Origin: Brevinema_A sp051647535
Lineage (GTDB): Bacteria > Spirochaetota > Brevinematia > Brevinematales > Brevinemataceae
Length of the DNA stretch: 64,000 nucleotides
Direction: 5' to 3'
Assembly: GCA_051647535.1 (NCBI GenBank)
Contig: JBOFEA010000002.1
Coordinates: forward strand, 26,170-90,169
Positions within the stretch are counted from its first letter, which is position 1; every line of letters begins with the position of its first letter. The notes below the pieces were generated by a model, which was not told the DNA's origin, ran no database searches, and was given only the letters and a program-made list of their open reading frames with translations. This document shows positions 44,129-52,958 of the stretch, in pieces. Both the position numbers and the translations under genes were made by a program.

Positions 44129-44854
44129 TTATTTATCAAAATACTTATTATAAATTTTTTGATATTCACCGTTTTCATGAATTTGATGAAGAGCTATGTT
44201 TAACTTCTCAAGTAATTTTGTATCGTCTTTTCTTAAGGCAATTGCATAGTATTCTTCAGTACCATTACCTTGTACCATTTTAAGATCAGAATGATTTTTA
44301 ACAAAATTGCGAGCAGGTTCATTATCCAACAATACAGCATCAATTTTATTTGCTCTTAAAGCTTCCACAGCTTGGAAAGAATTATTAAAACGTTGAATCA
44401 TTATATCATTGGAAATCAATGACGTCATAATAGTATCGCCAGTAAAACCTAAGATTACACCTACTCTTTTATCTAAAATATCCTGAATACCAATAACATT
44501 GGTATTATCAGTCTTAATCAAAATAACTTGTTCTTTAGAAGTATAATAAGAGTCTGTAAAATTCACTATTTTTTGACGAGATTCAGTAATTGTCATCCCT
44601 GAAATGATTAAATCGATTTTTTTAGTTTGAAGAGATAGCAGAAGAGCATCCCAATTCAAATTTTCAATTTGGATTTTCAATCCGGCTTGTTTTGCTAAGG
44701 CTTGAATAATTTCAATATCAAAACCAACCACGTTCTCTCCTTCCAAAAATTCAAACGGAGGAAATTCAGCATTTGTGCCGACATAAATTACTTTATCATT
44801 TTTACCACATCCCAAAAGAACAAATCCAAAACACAACAGTAATAATTTTTTCAT
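44129..44854 (-). CDS. Amino-acid ABC transporter substrate-binding lipoprotein
   Basis: Family 3 solute-binding protein, 241 aa, with a lipoprotein signal (VLLGCG, Cys 16). It shows GTNAEFPPFEFLEGENVVGFDIEII (ligand-site start), DLIISGMTITESRQKIVNFTDSYY and RVGVILGFTGDTIM. Predicted to bind a polar amino acid. Promoter-distal gene of the three-gene transporter; the order on the transcript is permease, ATPase, binding protein. Confidence 0.9.
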   Translation of the reverse strand: MKKLLLLCFGFVLLGCGKNDKVIYVGTNAEFPPFEFLEGENVVGFDIEIIQALAKQAGLKIQIENLNWDALLLSLQTKKIDLIISGMTITESRQKIVNFTDSYYTSKEQVILIKTDNTNVIGIQDILDKRVGVILGFTGDTIMTSLISNDIMIQRFNNSFQAVEALRANKIDAVLLDNEPARNFVKNHSDLKMVQGNGTEEYYAIALRKDDTKLLEKLNIALHQIHENGEYQKIYNKYFDK

Positions 44855-44872
44855 ATATATCTCCTATCTGAT

Positions 44873-45601
44873 CTAGTGATTCAGAACTTTATTCAAAAAA
44901 TCTTTAGCTCTATCGGTTTTTGGAGCAGAAAATATTTGTTCAGGCGAACTGTCTTCAAGAATTACACCATGATCCATAAACAAAATTCTATGCGATATAT
45001 TTTTAGCGAATCCCATTTCATGGGTCACAATAACCATAGTCATTCCTTCAGAAGCAAGCTGTCTAATAAAATCCAATACTTCACTAATCATTTCAGGATC
45101 TAATGCAGAAGTAGGTTCATCAAACAACATCAAGTGCGGCTCCATAGCTAAAGCTCTAACAATAGCAATACGTTGTTTTTGACCACCGGATAAGGTATTA
45201 GGATATTCATTAATTTTGTTAATAAGGCCTACTTTATTGAGCAGTTCTTCAGCAAACTGGACAGCCTGTTTCAAGGATTTTTTCTTAAGCAAAACCGGTG
45301 CAAGAGTAATATTTTCAAGAACAGTTTTGTGAGGAAATAAATTAAAATGTTGAAATACCATACCAATATTTTGCCTAACTGTATTAATATCTACAGATTG
45401 ATCGGAAATATCTACACCTTCAATAAAGATCTTACCGGAGTCAAAGGATTCCAATTTATTAATACAACGAAGAAGCGTGGATTTTCCGCTTCCGGAAGGT
45501 CCTATAATAGAAACGACTTCTTTCTTTTCGATATGAGTAGAAATATCATTTAATACGTTATTGTCACCGAAAGTTTTATATAAATTTTGAATCTTAATCA
45601 C
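44873..45601 (-). CDS. Amino-acid ABC transporter ATPase (GlnQ type, GTG start)
   Basis: ATPase of the polar amino-acid importer, 242 aa. Motifs are Walker A GPSGSGKSTLLRC, VFQHFNLFPHKTV, signature LSGGQKQRIAIVRALAMEP, Walker B LMLFDEPTSALDP and VTHEMGFA. The start is GTG 45601, overlapping the permease stop by 8 bases, so it is probably made by translational coupling. Confidence 0.92.
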   Translation of the reverse strand: MIKIQNLYKTFGDNNVLNDISTHIEKKEVVSIIGPSGSGKSTLLRCINKLESFDSGKIFIEGVDISDQSVDINTVRQNIGMVFQHFNLFPHKTVLENITLAPVLLKKKSLKQAVQFAEELLNKVGLINKINEYPNTLSGGQKQRIAIVRALAMEPHLMLFDEPTSALDPEMISEVLDFIRQLASEGMTMVIVTHEMGFAKNISHRILFMDHGVILEDSSPEQIFSAPKTDRAKDFLNKVLNH

Positions 45602-46292
45602 TTTTTTTCAATCTCTCTTCAAACTTTTTCATTATTTTGGTAAATATGGTAACTAATACAAAATAAATTAGCCCAACAACGATTAGTGGTTCAACACCGC
45701 GGTATGTTTGGCTGGTAATAATATTAGCAGCACGAAGAAGATCAATACCTCCAATAAAACCGACAATAGAAGTTTCTTTAAGAAGAGTGATGAATTCATT
45801 AACCAAAGCAGGAAGAATATTCTTAACAGCTTGAGGAATAATAATTTCACGCATTGAGGTATAATAAGACATTCCTAAAGCTCTTGCAGCATCATATTGA
45901 CCTTTATCAATAGATTCAATTCCGGCACGAATAATTTCAGCTGCGTAAGCACCTGAGTTCAAACCAAAAGCGATACCGGCAACAATTAAAATAGGTACAT
46001 CTCTGAAGAGACCAACAAAAATAACATTTGCCAAAAACATTAATTGAACAACAACCGGAGTACCACGAATAATATTAATATAATTTACAGCGAACGTTTT
46101 CAGAGGATTAAAAGAAGAGTTTCTGAAAGGAGTCCATTGAGATAATGCCATTAACGCAAGCAAAATCCCCCAAACAGTTCCAAGAACAGCTGAGAAAACA
46201 GTGACACTCAACGAAAAAGCTAATCCTCGAATAATATATAAATAACGTCCGCCATCAACAAAAACATGATGTAAAAGAGATAAATATTCCAT
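45594..46292 (-). CDS. Amino-acid ABC transporter permease (GlnP/HisMQ type)
   Basis: Membrane subunit of the same importer, 232 aa. It has ALMALS, a TPVVVQLMFLANVIF segment (in place of the usual GTPLLVQLFF) and the coupling loop GIESIDKGQYDAARALGMSYYTSMREIIIPQAVKNILPALVNEFITLLKETS. ATG 46292 is taken as start; the ribosome site (GGAA) is weak. It is the first gene of the leftward operon, divergent from the riboflavin genes. Confidence 0.9.
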   Translation of the reverse strand: MEYLSLLHHVFVDGGRYLYIIRGLAFSLSVTVFSAVLGTVWGILLALMALSQWTPFRNSSFNPLKTFAVNYINIIRGTPVVVQLMFLANVIFVGLFRDVPILIVAGIAFGLNSGAYAAEIIRAGIESIDKGQYDAARALGMSYYTSMREIIIPQAVKNILPALVNEFITLLKETSIVGFIGGIDLLRAANIITSQTYRGVEPLIVVGLIYFVLVTIFTKIMKKFEERLKKSD

Positions 46293-46337
46293 TAAAAATT
46301 CCAAAAAAAACAAATAATTTAGTGCTATAGTCAATAT

Positions 46338-46366
46338 ACTTTAACACAGAAAAAATTTTTTGTCAA
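46338..46366 (-). promoter_or_regulatory. Promoter of the amino-acid transporter operon
   Basis: On the minus strand TTGACA (46366-46361) and TAAAGT (46343-46338) are 17 bases apart. Its -35 element lies only 8 bases from the -35 of the divergent riboflavin promoter. Confidence 0.55.
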
Positions 46367-46374
46367 TAAATGAC

Positions 46375-46403
46375 TTGACGGAAACAAATTAAAAAGTTAT
46401 AAT
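46375..46403 (+). promoter_or_regulatory. Promoter of the riboflavin operon
   Basis: TTGACG (46375-46380), 17-base spacer, TATAAT (46398-46403). Transcription would begin near 46410, exactly at the left edge of the FMN riboswitch. Confidence 0.85.
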
Positions 46404-46408
46404 AACAA

Positions 46409-46517
46409 TATCTTCAGGGCAGGGTGAAATTCCCTACCGGCGGTAAAGCCCGCGAACTGTTAACGTTGATTTGGTGCAATTCCAAAGCCGACAGTAAAGT
46501 CTGGATGAAAGAAGATA
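46409..46517 (+). promoter_or_regulatory. FMN riboswitch (RFN element)
   Basis: All landmark segments of the RFN aptamer appear in order: closing stem tatcttc ... gaagata, agggcagggtgaaattccct, accggcggtaaagcccgcga, then gatttggtgcaattccaaagccgacagtaaagtctggatgaaaga in pieces. FMN binding to the leader represses downstream riboflavin genes. The stretch 46518-46575 has no clear T-run terminator and no good ribosome site, so control may act on translation; the switching helix is not obvious by eye. Confidence 0.95.
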
Positions 46518-46575
46518 CATAATAATAGGCGCTATCATAAGATTATTCCCTGTCGATAAATCATTCCAAACAGAA

Positions 46576-47700
46576 ATGTATATGATAAATCATCAATATT
46601 ATATGAGCAAAGCATTAGAATTAGCTTTGCAGGCATATCCTTATCCTAATCCTCAAGTAGGATCAGTGATAGTTAAAAACGATTCAATTATTGCAGAAGG
46701 ATTCCATAAAGAATACGGTGGTCCTCATGCAGAAATTAATGCATTCAACTCTCTTCCTCCAAATACATCCCTTGACGATGCTGTTCTTTATGTGTCATTA
46801 GAACCTTGTTTTCATCATGGAAAGACGCCTCCTTGTACAGATAGAATTATTGATTCGGGAATTAAAACTGTTGTTGTTGCATGCTTGGATCCGAATCCTT
46901 TAGTTGGCGGTCAAGGAATTGCAAAGCTTCAAGATGCAGGAATTACAGTGATTACAGGAATTCTAGAAAAAGAAGCTCAAGAATTAAACGAAACTTTTTT
47001 CAAATTTATTACCACAAAACAACCGTTTGTTTTAATTAAGTCAGCAGTTACCATGGACGGCAAAACAGCCACGGTATCAGGCCAATCCAAATGGATTTCT
47101 TCTGAAGCATCAAGAATGGAAGTACAAGTATTAAGAAACAAATTTGCTGCTGTAATGACAGGTATTAATACTGTACTGGAAGATGATCCTCTATTGACAT
47201 GCCGATTAGAAAACAGCAGACAGCCTATAAGAATTATATTAGATTCGCATCTGCGTATTCCTATTTCATCTCAAATCGTTCAAACAGCAGAATCATTCCC
47301 TACTATTATTGCGACTATTACATCAAAAGATTCTCCAAATGCCGGTCAATTGATTAAGCACGGTATAGAAATTTTAGAATGCAGATCTTTAAACAATAAA
47401 ATAGATCTTATCGATTTAATGAACAAATTAGGAAACAAAAATATTGACAGTATTATGATTGAAAGCGGTGGTACATTATCATTTTCTGTATTAGAATCGG
47501 GAATTGCCGATAAAATCAGAATGTATCTTTGTCCAAAAATTTTTGGCGGTTTGGGATTATCGTTTGTAAGTGGAGCAGGAGTTTCATTGGTAGAAAATGC
47601 ATTTCCGGTAGAATTTTCAACTATTAGAATGTGCGGATCGGATATTGTTATTGAAGCTTATATAAAAAAGGATAACAGCACATGTTTACAGGAATCATAG
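46576..47700 (+). CDS. ribD: Bifunctional riboflavin deaminase/reductase RibD
   Basis: Carries out steps two and three of riboflavin synthesis, 374 aa. The N-terminal deaminase domain has the zinc motif HAEINAF plus EPCFHHGKTPPCTDRI; the C-terminal NADPH reductase domain has LIKSAVTMDGKTATVSGQSKWIS and SIMIESGGTLSFSVL. Possible ATGs are 46576, 46582 and 46603; none has a good ribosome site, which may reflect riboswitch control. The end overlaps ribE by 19 bases. Confidence 0.93.
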   Translation: MYMINHQYYMSKALELALQAYPYPNPQVGSVIVKNDSIIAEGFHKEYGGPHAEINAFNSLPPNTSLDDAVLYVSLEPCFHHGKTPPCTDRIIDSGIKTVVVACLDPNPLVGGQGIAKLQDAGITVITGILEKEAQELNETFFKFITTKQPFVLIKSAVTMDGKTATVSGQSKWISSEASRMEVQVLRNKFAAVMTGINTVLEDDPLLTCRLENSRQPIRIILDSHLRIPISSQIVQTAESFPTIIATITSKDSPNAGQLIKHGIEILECRSLNNKIDLIDLMNKLGNKNIDSIMIESGGTLSFSVLESGIADKIRMYLCPKIFGGLGLSFVSGAGVSLVENAFPVEFSTIRMCGSDIVIEAYIKKDNSTCLQES

Positions 47701-48323
47701 AAGAAATAGGTACAGTTGAACGTATCGCCTCAGGAAGTAGTTCTTCCAAATTATTTATTCACGCACCAACTATTCTTCAAGATACCAAACTTGGAGACAG
47801 TATTGCAGTGAATGGAATATGTTTAACGGTATCTCACATAGTAAACAAACTCTTTGAAGCTGATGTTATGCCGGAAACAATGAGAGTGACGAATTTCAAG
47901 GAGCTCAAAACAAACAGCTTAGTAAATTTGGAACGTGCACTTACGATCCACAGCCGACTGGGAGGTCATATTGTCAGCGGACACATAGACGGTACAGGAA
48001 TTATTTCATCTATAGACCGAGAAGCAAACGCTCATTGGATTACTATTAAGGCTTCTCCGGAAATTTTGAAATATATTATTCCAAGAGGATCTATTACTGT
48101 AGATGGAGTTAGTTTGACGGCGGCCGTTGTTGCATCGGATTCATTTAAAGTAAGTATTATTCCTCACACAGCAAAAGAAACAGTCTTATTGAAAAAAACA
48201 ATAGGAAACATGGTTAATCTTGAAAATGATATTTTTGCAAAATATACAGCAAAACTATTATCTTTAAATACAAATTCCGAAAACATTACTGAAGAATTTT
48301 TGAAAAACAACGGATTTTATTAG
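47682..48323 (+). CDS. ribE: Riboflavin synthase alpha subunit
   Basis: Dismutates two lumazines to riboflavin, 213 aa. The two lumazine-binding repeats are clear: MFTGIIEEIGTVERI with NGICLTV and GGHIVSGHIDGTG in the first, then the second repeat with GSITVDGVSLT and IIPHTAKETVL. It starts inside ribD and lies 11 bases before ribBA. Confidence 0.94.
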   Translation: MFTGIIEEIGTVERIASGSSSSKLFIHAPTILQDTKLGDSIAVNGICLTVSHIVNKLFEADVMPETMRVTNFKELKTNSLVNLERALTIHSRLGGHIVSGHIDGTGIISSIDREANAHWITIKASPEILKYIIPRGSITVDGVSLTAAVVASDSFKVSIIPHTAKETVLLKKTIGNMVNLENDIFAKYTAKLLSLNTNSENITEEFLKNNGFY

Positions 48324-48334
48324 GAGTTGAAAAT

Positions 48335-49540
48335 ATGAATTTTCAAACGATCGAGCAAGCAATAGAAGATATAAAAAACGGTAAAATAATTGTAGTGATC
48401 GACAATCCCAAAAGAGAAAATGAAGGTGATCTCCTTGCAGCAGCAGAAACCATTACTCCTGAAGCAATTAATTTTATGGCTACACATGGTCGAGGATTAA
48501 TCTGTATGCCTTCAGAAAAAAACCGATTAAGAGAACTAAATCTTAATCTAATGACAGCAAACAATACTGACCAGCATCAAACTGCATTTACCATTTCAAT
48601 TGACTATATTTCAACAACTACAGGAATTTCTGCATACGAAAGAGCATTAACTATTCAAAAATTCTGCGATACTTCTTCCCTCAGCACTGATTTTAAACAA
48701 CCCGGACATATTTTTCCTTTAGAAGCAAAAGACGGAGGAGTACTTGAACGTCCAGGACATACAGAAGCTGCTGTTGATCTTGCAAAACTAGCAGGCTTAA
48801 AACCTGCTGGAGTGATTTGTGAAATCATGAGCGATGATGGACATATGATGCGGACAGAAAGTTTAATCGAATTTGCAGCAAAACACAATCTCAGCATTAT
48901 TACTATTGAAGATTTGATCAAGTACCGGCAAAAACATGAAATTCAAATGATCAAAGCCGCTACCGCACATTTACCCACCAAATACGGTTCATTCGTTCTG
49001 CATACTTACGTCAATCAAATTACCGGCGAACACCACATTGCTTTGGTAAAAGGCGAACTAAAACCAAATCAACCGATTTTAATGAGAATTCATTCAGAAT
49101 GTTTAACAGGAGATGTATTCGGATCAGAAAAATGTGATTGCGGAGAACAGTTGGAATTTGCTTTGAAAGAAATTGAAAAAAATCAATCCGGAGTTCTTTT
49201 ATATATGCGACAAGAAGGTCGTGGTATTGGATTGGTTAACAAAATTAAAGCTTATATGCTTCAAGAACAAGGCTTTGATACTGTAGATGCTAATCTTAAA
49301 TTAGGCCTACCTATTGACAATAGAGAATATTATTCGGCAGCTCAAATGTTAAAAGATTTAGGTGTTAATAAAGTTGATATTATGACAAATAACATTGAAA
49401 AAGTAAACGGATTAACAGAATTCGGAATTGAAATCAATCAAAGGATTCCAATACAATTTGAACCCAATAAAAATAATATACTTTATATGAAAACCAAAAA
49501 AGAAAGATTACACCACTTACTTCAAAATATAAAAGATTAA
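48335..49540 (+). CDS. ribBA: Bifunctional DHBP synthase / GTP cyclohydrolase II
   Basis: Makes both precursors of riboflavin from ribulose-5-phosphate and GTP, 401 aa. The N-terminal DHBP synthase (1-200) has DNPKRENEGDLLAAAE, ATHGRGLICMP and GHTEAAVDLAKLAGL. The C-terminal cyclohydrolase has the zinc Cys set in SECLTGDVFGSEKCDCGEQL and RQEGRGIGL. Both halves look intact. Confidence 0.95.
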   Translation: MNFQTIEQAIEDIKNGKIIVVIDNPKRENEGDLLAAAETITPEAINFMATHGRGLICMPSEKNRLRELNLNLMTANNTDQHQTAFTISIDYISTTTGISAYERALTIQKFCDTSSLSTDFKQPGHIFPLEAKDGGVLERPGHTEAAVDLAKLAGLKPAGVICEIMSDDGHMMRTESLIEFAAKHNLSIITIEDLIKYRQKHEIQMIKAATAHLPTKYGSFVLHTYVNQITGEHHIALVKGELKPNQPILMRIHSECLTGDVFGSEKCDCGEQLEFALKEIEKNQSGVLLYMRQEGRGIGLVNKIKAYMLQEQGFDTVDANLKLGLPIDNREYYSAAQMLKDLGVNKVDIMTNNIEKVNGLTEFGIEINQRIPIQFEPNKNNILYMKTKKERLHHLLQNIKD

Positions 49541-49560
49541 TTTAACCATAGGAGAAATCT

Positions 49561-50031
49561 ATGAATATTATCGAAGGCGGCTTCAGCGTCCAGCCTAAAA
49601 CATCTATTGCTATAGCAGCATCACGATTTAATGAATTTATTGTATCCAAACTCATCTCAGGAGCAGAAGATGGTTTGCTAAGACATGGTGTTTCAGGAGA
49701 TTCAATAGATTTAGTTTGGGTTCCGGGAGCATTTGAACTTCCTTTTATTGCACAAAAACTTGCTCAAACTAAAAAATACGATGCGGTTATATGTTTAGGT
49801 GCTGTAATCAGAGGATCAACCACTCATTATGATTATGTCTGTAACGAAGCGGCAAAAGGTATTGCTCAAGTAAGTATGCAGACTGGTGTCCCTATTATTT
49901 TTGGAATACTTACTACTGAAAATATCGAACAGGCTATTGAACGTGCAGGAACAAAAGCAGGTAATAAAGGATTTGAAAGCTCTTTGACTGCAATCGAAAT
50001 GATCAGTTTATCTCAACAATTGAAAGCATAA
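49561..50031 (+). CDS. ribH: 6,7-dimethyl-8-ribityllumazine synthase
   Basis: Penultimate riboflavin enzyme, 156 aa, forming 60-mer or pentamer shells. It has AASRFNEFIVSKL, VPGAFELPFIA, GAVIRGSTTHYDYVCNEAAKG with the catalytic His, FGILTTEN and the NKG segment. Last gene of ribD-ribE-ribBA-ribH, ahead of a terminator hairpin. Confidence 0.95.
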   Translation: MNIIEGGFSVQPKTSIAIAASRFNEFIVSKLISGAEDGLLRHGVSGDSIDLVWVPGAFELPFIAQKLAQTKKYDAVICLGAVIRGSTTHYDYVCNEAAKGIAQVSMQTGVPIIFGILTTENIEQAIERAGTKAGNKGFESSLTAIEMISLSQQLKA

Positions 50032-50060
50032 CTTATACTCAATAAAAAATAGATATAAAA

Positions 50061-50091
50061 AAATAGATATATTAATATATCTATTTTTTTA
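50061..50091. terminator. Terminator between rib and acc operons
   Basis: Palindromic stem aaatagatata/tatatctattt (50061-50071, 50076-50086) followed by a T-run on the plus strand and preceded by A-run, serving ribH and the converging accC. Confidence 0.8.
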
Positions 50092-50094
50092 TTA

Positions 50095-51450
50095 TTACTC
50101 TTCAAGAGTAAAATTTTCTAAAAATTTAGTAGTAAATTTTCCGGAACGAAATACAGGATCTTTCATTACTTGTTTATGAAAAGGAATTGTTGTTTTTACA
50201 CCTTTTCCTAATATAACCAATTCATCTAAAATTCTCTGCATTCTATCAAGTGCTTCTTCCCTATCTCTTCCTAATGCAATTACTTTAGCAATTAATGAAT
50301 CATAATATTGTGGAATCATACATCCGCTGTATGCATGTGAATCAATTCTCGTACCCGGACCGCCTGGAAAATGAACAGATTCCAATTTGCCGGGAGTAGG
50401 AATAAAATCTCTAAAAGGATCTTCTGCATTAATACGACACTCGATTGCATGCCCTAATAAAGAAATATCATCTTGAGTAAACGATAATTTATGACCTTGA
50501 GCTACTAAAATTTGTTCTTTAACCAAATCAATTCCTGTCACCATTTCTGTCACACAATGTTCTACTTGGATACGAGTATTAACTTCCATAAAATAGAATT
50601 TCTTGGTTTTGGGATCATACAAAAATTCCATTGTTCCCGCACCAGTATATCCTACCGATTTAATACCTTTAACACAAATATCACCTAACTCTTGACGCTG
50701 TTCAGGAGTTAATTCGGGACTAGGAGCTTCTTCAATTAATTTTTGGTGTCTTCGCTGAACAGAACAATCCCGCTCCATCAAATGAACCACATTGCCAAAG
50801 GAATCTCCAATAAACTGTACTTCAATATGTCTTGGATTTTCATGGAATTTTTCTAAATAAACATCAGAATTTCCAAAATTTACTTCTGCTTCACTACTGG
50901 CAATAGGAAGTTGTTCTGCTAATTCGTGATCATTCCAAACAACACGCATTCCCTTACCGCCACCGCCGGATGCTGCTTTAATAATAATAGGATATCCGGC
51001 TTCTTTTGCAAAAATTTTTGCTTCATCAACATCTTTAATAACTCCGGTTCCCGGCGTAATGGGAATACCAGCAGTTTTCATTGTTTCACGGGCTTCAGTT
51101 TTATTACCTAAAAGAGAAATAGCTTCCGGAGAAGGCCCAATAAAGACAATATTATGTTTTCGACATACGTCTGCAAATCGTGCATTCTCAGAAAAAAAAC
51201 CGTATCCCGGATGAATTGCTTGAGATTCCGAAATCAACGCAGCTGACACTAATGCCGACATATTTAAATAAGACTCCGAAGATGAAGCCGGTCCAATACA
51301 TATATTCAAATCAGCAAGTTTGGTATGAAGTGCATCCGCATCGGCTTGAGAATAAACCGCTACTGTTTCGATTCCCAACTCTTTTGCTGCACGGATAATT
51401 CTTACGGCAATTTCGCCTCTATTTGCAATAAGTATACGATTAAACTTCAT
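50095..51450 (-). CDS. accC: Biotin carboxylase AccC
   Basis: ATP-grasp enzyme that carboxylates biotin on a carrier protein in the acetyl-CoA carboxylase complex, 451 aa. It has ILIANRGEIAVRIIRAAKELGIE, HPGYGFFSENARFA, the ATP glycine loop AASGGGGKGM, CSVQRRHQKLIEEAPSP and the active-site segment MEVNTRIQVEHCVTEMVTG; key Lys, Glu and Arg residues are in place, so it should be active. ATG 51450 follows GGAGGAGG and overlaps accB by 11 bases. The carrier encoded next to it lacks the biotin lysine (see accB). No accA or accD in the window. Confidence 0.93.
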   Translation of the reverse strand: MKFNRILIANRGEIAVRIIRAAKELGIETVAVYSQADADALHTKLADLNICIGPASSSESYLNMSALVSAALISESQAIHPGYGFFSENARFADVCRKHNIVFIGPSPEAISLLGNKTEARETMKTAGIPITPGTGVIKDVDEAKIFAKEAGYPIIIKAASGGGGKGMRVVWNDHELAEQLPIASSEAEVNFGNSDVYLEKFHENPRHIEVQFIGDSFGNVVHLMERDCSVQRRHQKLIEEAPSPELTPEQRQELGDICVKGIKSVGYTGAGTMEFLYDPKTKKFYFMEVNTRIQVEHCVTEMVTGIDLVKEQILVAQGHKLSFTQDDISLLGHAIECRINAEDPFRDFIPTPGKLESVHFPGGPGTRIDSHAYSGCMIPQYYDSLIAKVIALGRDREEALDRMQRILDELVILGKGVKTTIPFHKQVMKDPVFRSGKFTTKFLENFTLEE

Positions 51451-51901
51451 CTTGAACCTCCTCCAGACGCATAATAGGCTGGCCGTATTCAATAGGTTGT
51501 TCATCTTCAATAAGAATTTCAAGTATTTTACCCGACATAGGTGCAACCACATCATAGGAAATACCTAACACTTTTACATGTCCTACAACCTGATTTTTAC
51601 TTACAATATCCCTAAGTTTCACATAATACTCATGAGTTTTAGGATTGGAACGTTCAAAAATCCCCAATGCAGGAGAAGTTATTTCCATTAAAATTTTACT
51701 TACAGATGGTACATTCGTTATTTCCGAATCAACAGACTCAGAAGTCAATAGTGACTGTACAGAACCGGTATTTTTTGTTGAATGGTTGTTTCCAAAAGAA
51801 ATTGTAAGAGGAGTATCTTTACCTTCAGATATTTCTATACTTTCCAAATTTAAATCAGAAAATAAATTATATAATTCATGAATATCACTAATTTTGCTCA
51901 T
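51440..51901 (-). CDS. accB: Biotin carboxyl carrier homologue lacking the biotin-accepting lysine
   Basis: A 153-aa homologue of AccB. The N-terminal helix (residues 1-25), a Ser/Thr-rich linker and a biotinyl-like domain (about 72-148) are all present: ITSPALGIF matches the usual SPMVGTF, VKLRDIVSKNQVVG matches VKVGDKVKKGQ, and APMSGKILEILIEDEQPIEYGQPIM matches the end of the domain. At the hairpin where normal proteins have E-A-M-K-M/L, residues 109-114 read V-K-V-L-G-I, so Gly113 replaces the modified Lys. The frame is continuous. It may be a non-biotinylated regulator or a decayed carrier. Confidence 0.85.
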   Translation of the reverse strand: MSKISDIHELYNLFSDLNLESIEISEGKDTPLTISFGNNHSTKNTGSVQSLLTSESVDSEITNVPSVSKILMEITSPALGIFERSNPKTHEYYVKLRDIVSKNQVVGHVKVLGISYDVVAPMSGKILEILIEDEQPIEYGQPIMRLEEVQDEV

Positions 51902-51927
51902 ACAGTTCTCCGAATTTTGACCAATAT

Positions 51928-52485
51928 TTATTTGACTCTTTCAATATAGCGGTCATCACGAGTATCTACTTTGATCATTTCACCGATATTGACAAACAAA
52001 GGAACTTGAATCACTGCTCCTGTTTCTAATGTTGCAGGTTTCGACCCGCCGCTGACTGTATCTCCCTTCAAACCGGGATCTGTTTCTACAACCTGTAATT
52101 CCACAAACATAGGAGGATCAACAGCAATAACTTCTTCTTGATAAATTTTCAAATCCGCAATAGATTGTTCTTTAAGATACTTCTCGGATTCTCCAACCAA
52201 CGAAGCCGGAACAGTATATTGTTCAAAATTCTCTTGATCCATAAAGACGAAATCACTTCCATCTTTATAAAGCATTTGAGCCGATCTGTTATCAACACGA
52301 GCCTGCTCAACAGTATCTCCACCACGAAATACGCGGTCTAAAATATTTCCTTTAATAATATTTCTCAATTTGGTTCGCATAACAGCACCGCCCTTACCGG
52401 GTTTATGATGCTGGCACCATACTACATACCAAAGTTGATTTTCAAAATTCAGAATCATTCCTTTTTTTATGTCTTCATAACTCAT
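51928..52485 (-). CDS. efp: Elongation factor P
   Basis: Relieves ribosome stalling at proline runs, 185 aa. The N-terminal KOW domain has the modified-loop sequence KPGKGGA with Lys31 at the tip; the OB domains follow (FMDQENFEQYTVP, VELQVVETDPGLKGDTVSGGSKPATLETGAVIQVPLFVNIGE in pieces). ATG 52485 follows AGAGG; the longer frame would overlap the upstream gene. Position before accB-accC is the widely conserved pepP-efp-accB-accC order. Confidence 0.95.
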   Translation of the reverse strand: MSYEDIKKGMILNFENQLWYVVWCQHHKPGKGGAVMRTKLRNIIKGNILDRVFRGGDTVEQARVDNRSAQMLYKDGSDFVFMDQENFEQYTVPASLVGESEKYLKEQSIADLKIYQEEVIAVDPPMFVELQVVETDPGLKGDTVSGGSKPATLETGAVIQVPLFVNIGEMIKVDTRDDRYIERVK

Positions 52486-52531
52486 AACAAAAGCCTCTTG
52501 TTTTAGAAATTTATTTATTTTAAAAACTATT

Positions 52532-52903
52532 TTATTTAAAAACTGAGTGGTCGTTTTTGGATAATAATGCAATTAGTTTATCAAATTTCTCATTCTGCTG
52601 TTTGACAAGCTGATTGTATTTTTTTGTATTGTCTGCAATTTGAATTATTTTCACAAAGAACAACATATTCAAAAACATCGGTATCAATACAAACGAACTC
52701 AATACCATGATTATCATCGTCCAATTATGTTTTAGATTACGAAGATCAAACAAGCCGACAATAATACTAGAAAAATTCATCATTACAAAGTACACAGCTA
52801 ATGCACACAAAGATAAAAGTACAAAAGATTTAATCCATGAATTGTTGATTATTAACAACAATATATACTTTAAAGAACTGCCAATACTATTTTTGCCAGA
52901 CAA
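52532..52903 (-). CDS. Small two-helix membrane protein (TTG start)
   Basis: A 123-aa protein of unknown function with two membrane helices (about 25-50 and 60-85) and a C-terminal helical, lysine- and glutamine-rich tail that may form a coiled coil. The start is probably TTG 52903, 5 bases after a GGGGGA site; no ATG fits. It lies between pepP and efp in the same direction. I do not recognise the family. Confidence 0.6.
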   Translation of the reverse strand: MSGKNSIGSSLKYILLLIINNSWIKSFVLLSLCALAVYFVMMNFSSIIVGLFDLRNLKHNWTMIIMVLSSFVLIPMFLNMLFFVKIIQIADNTKKYNQLVKQQNEKFDKLIALLSKNDHSVFK

Positions 52904-52958
52904 ATTAATCCCCCTTATTTAATAACATAAATAATTACAAAAATCCCTGCTGCTTAAT

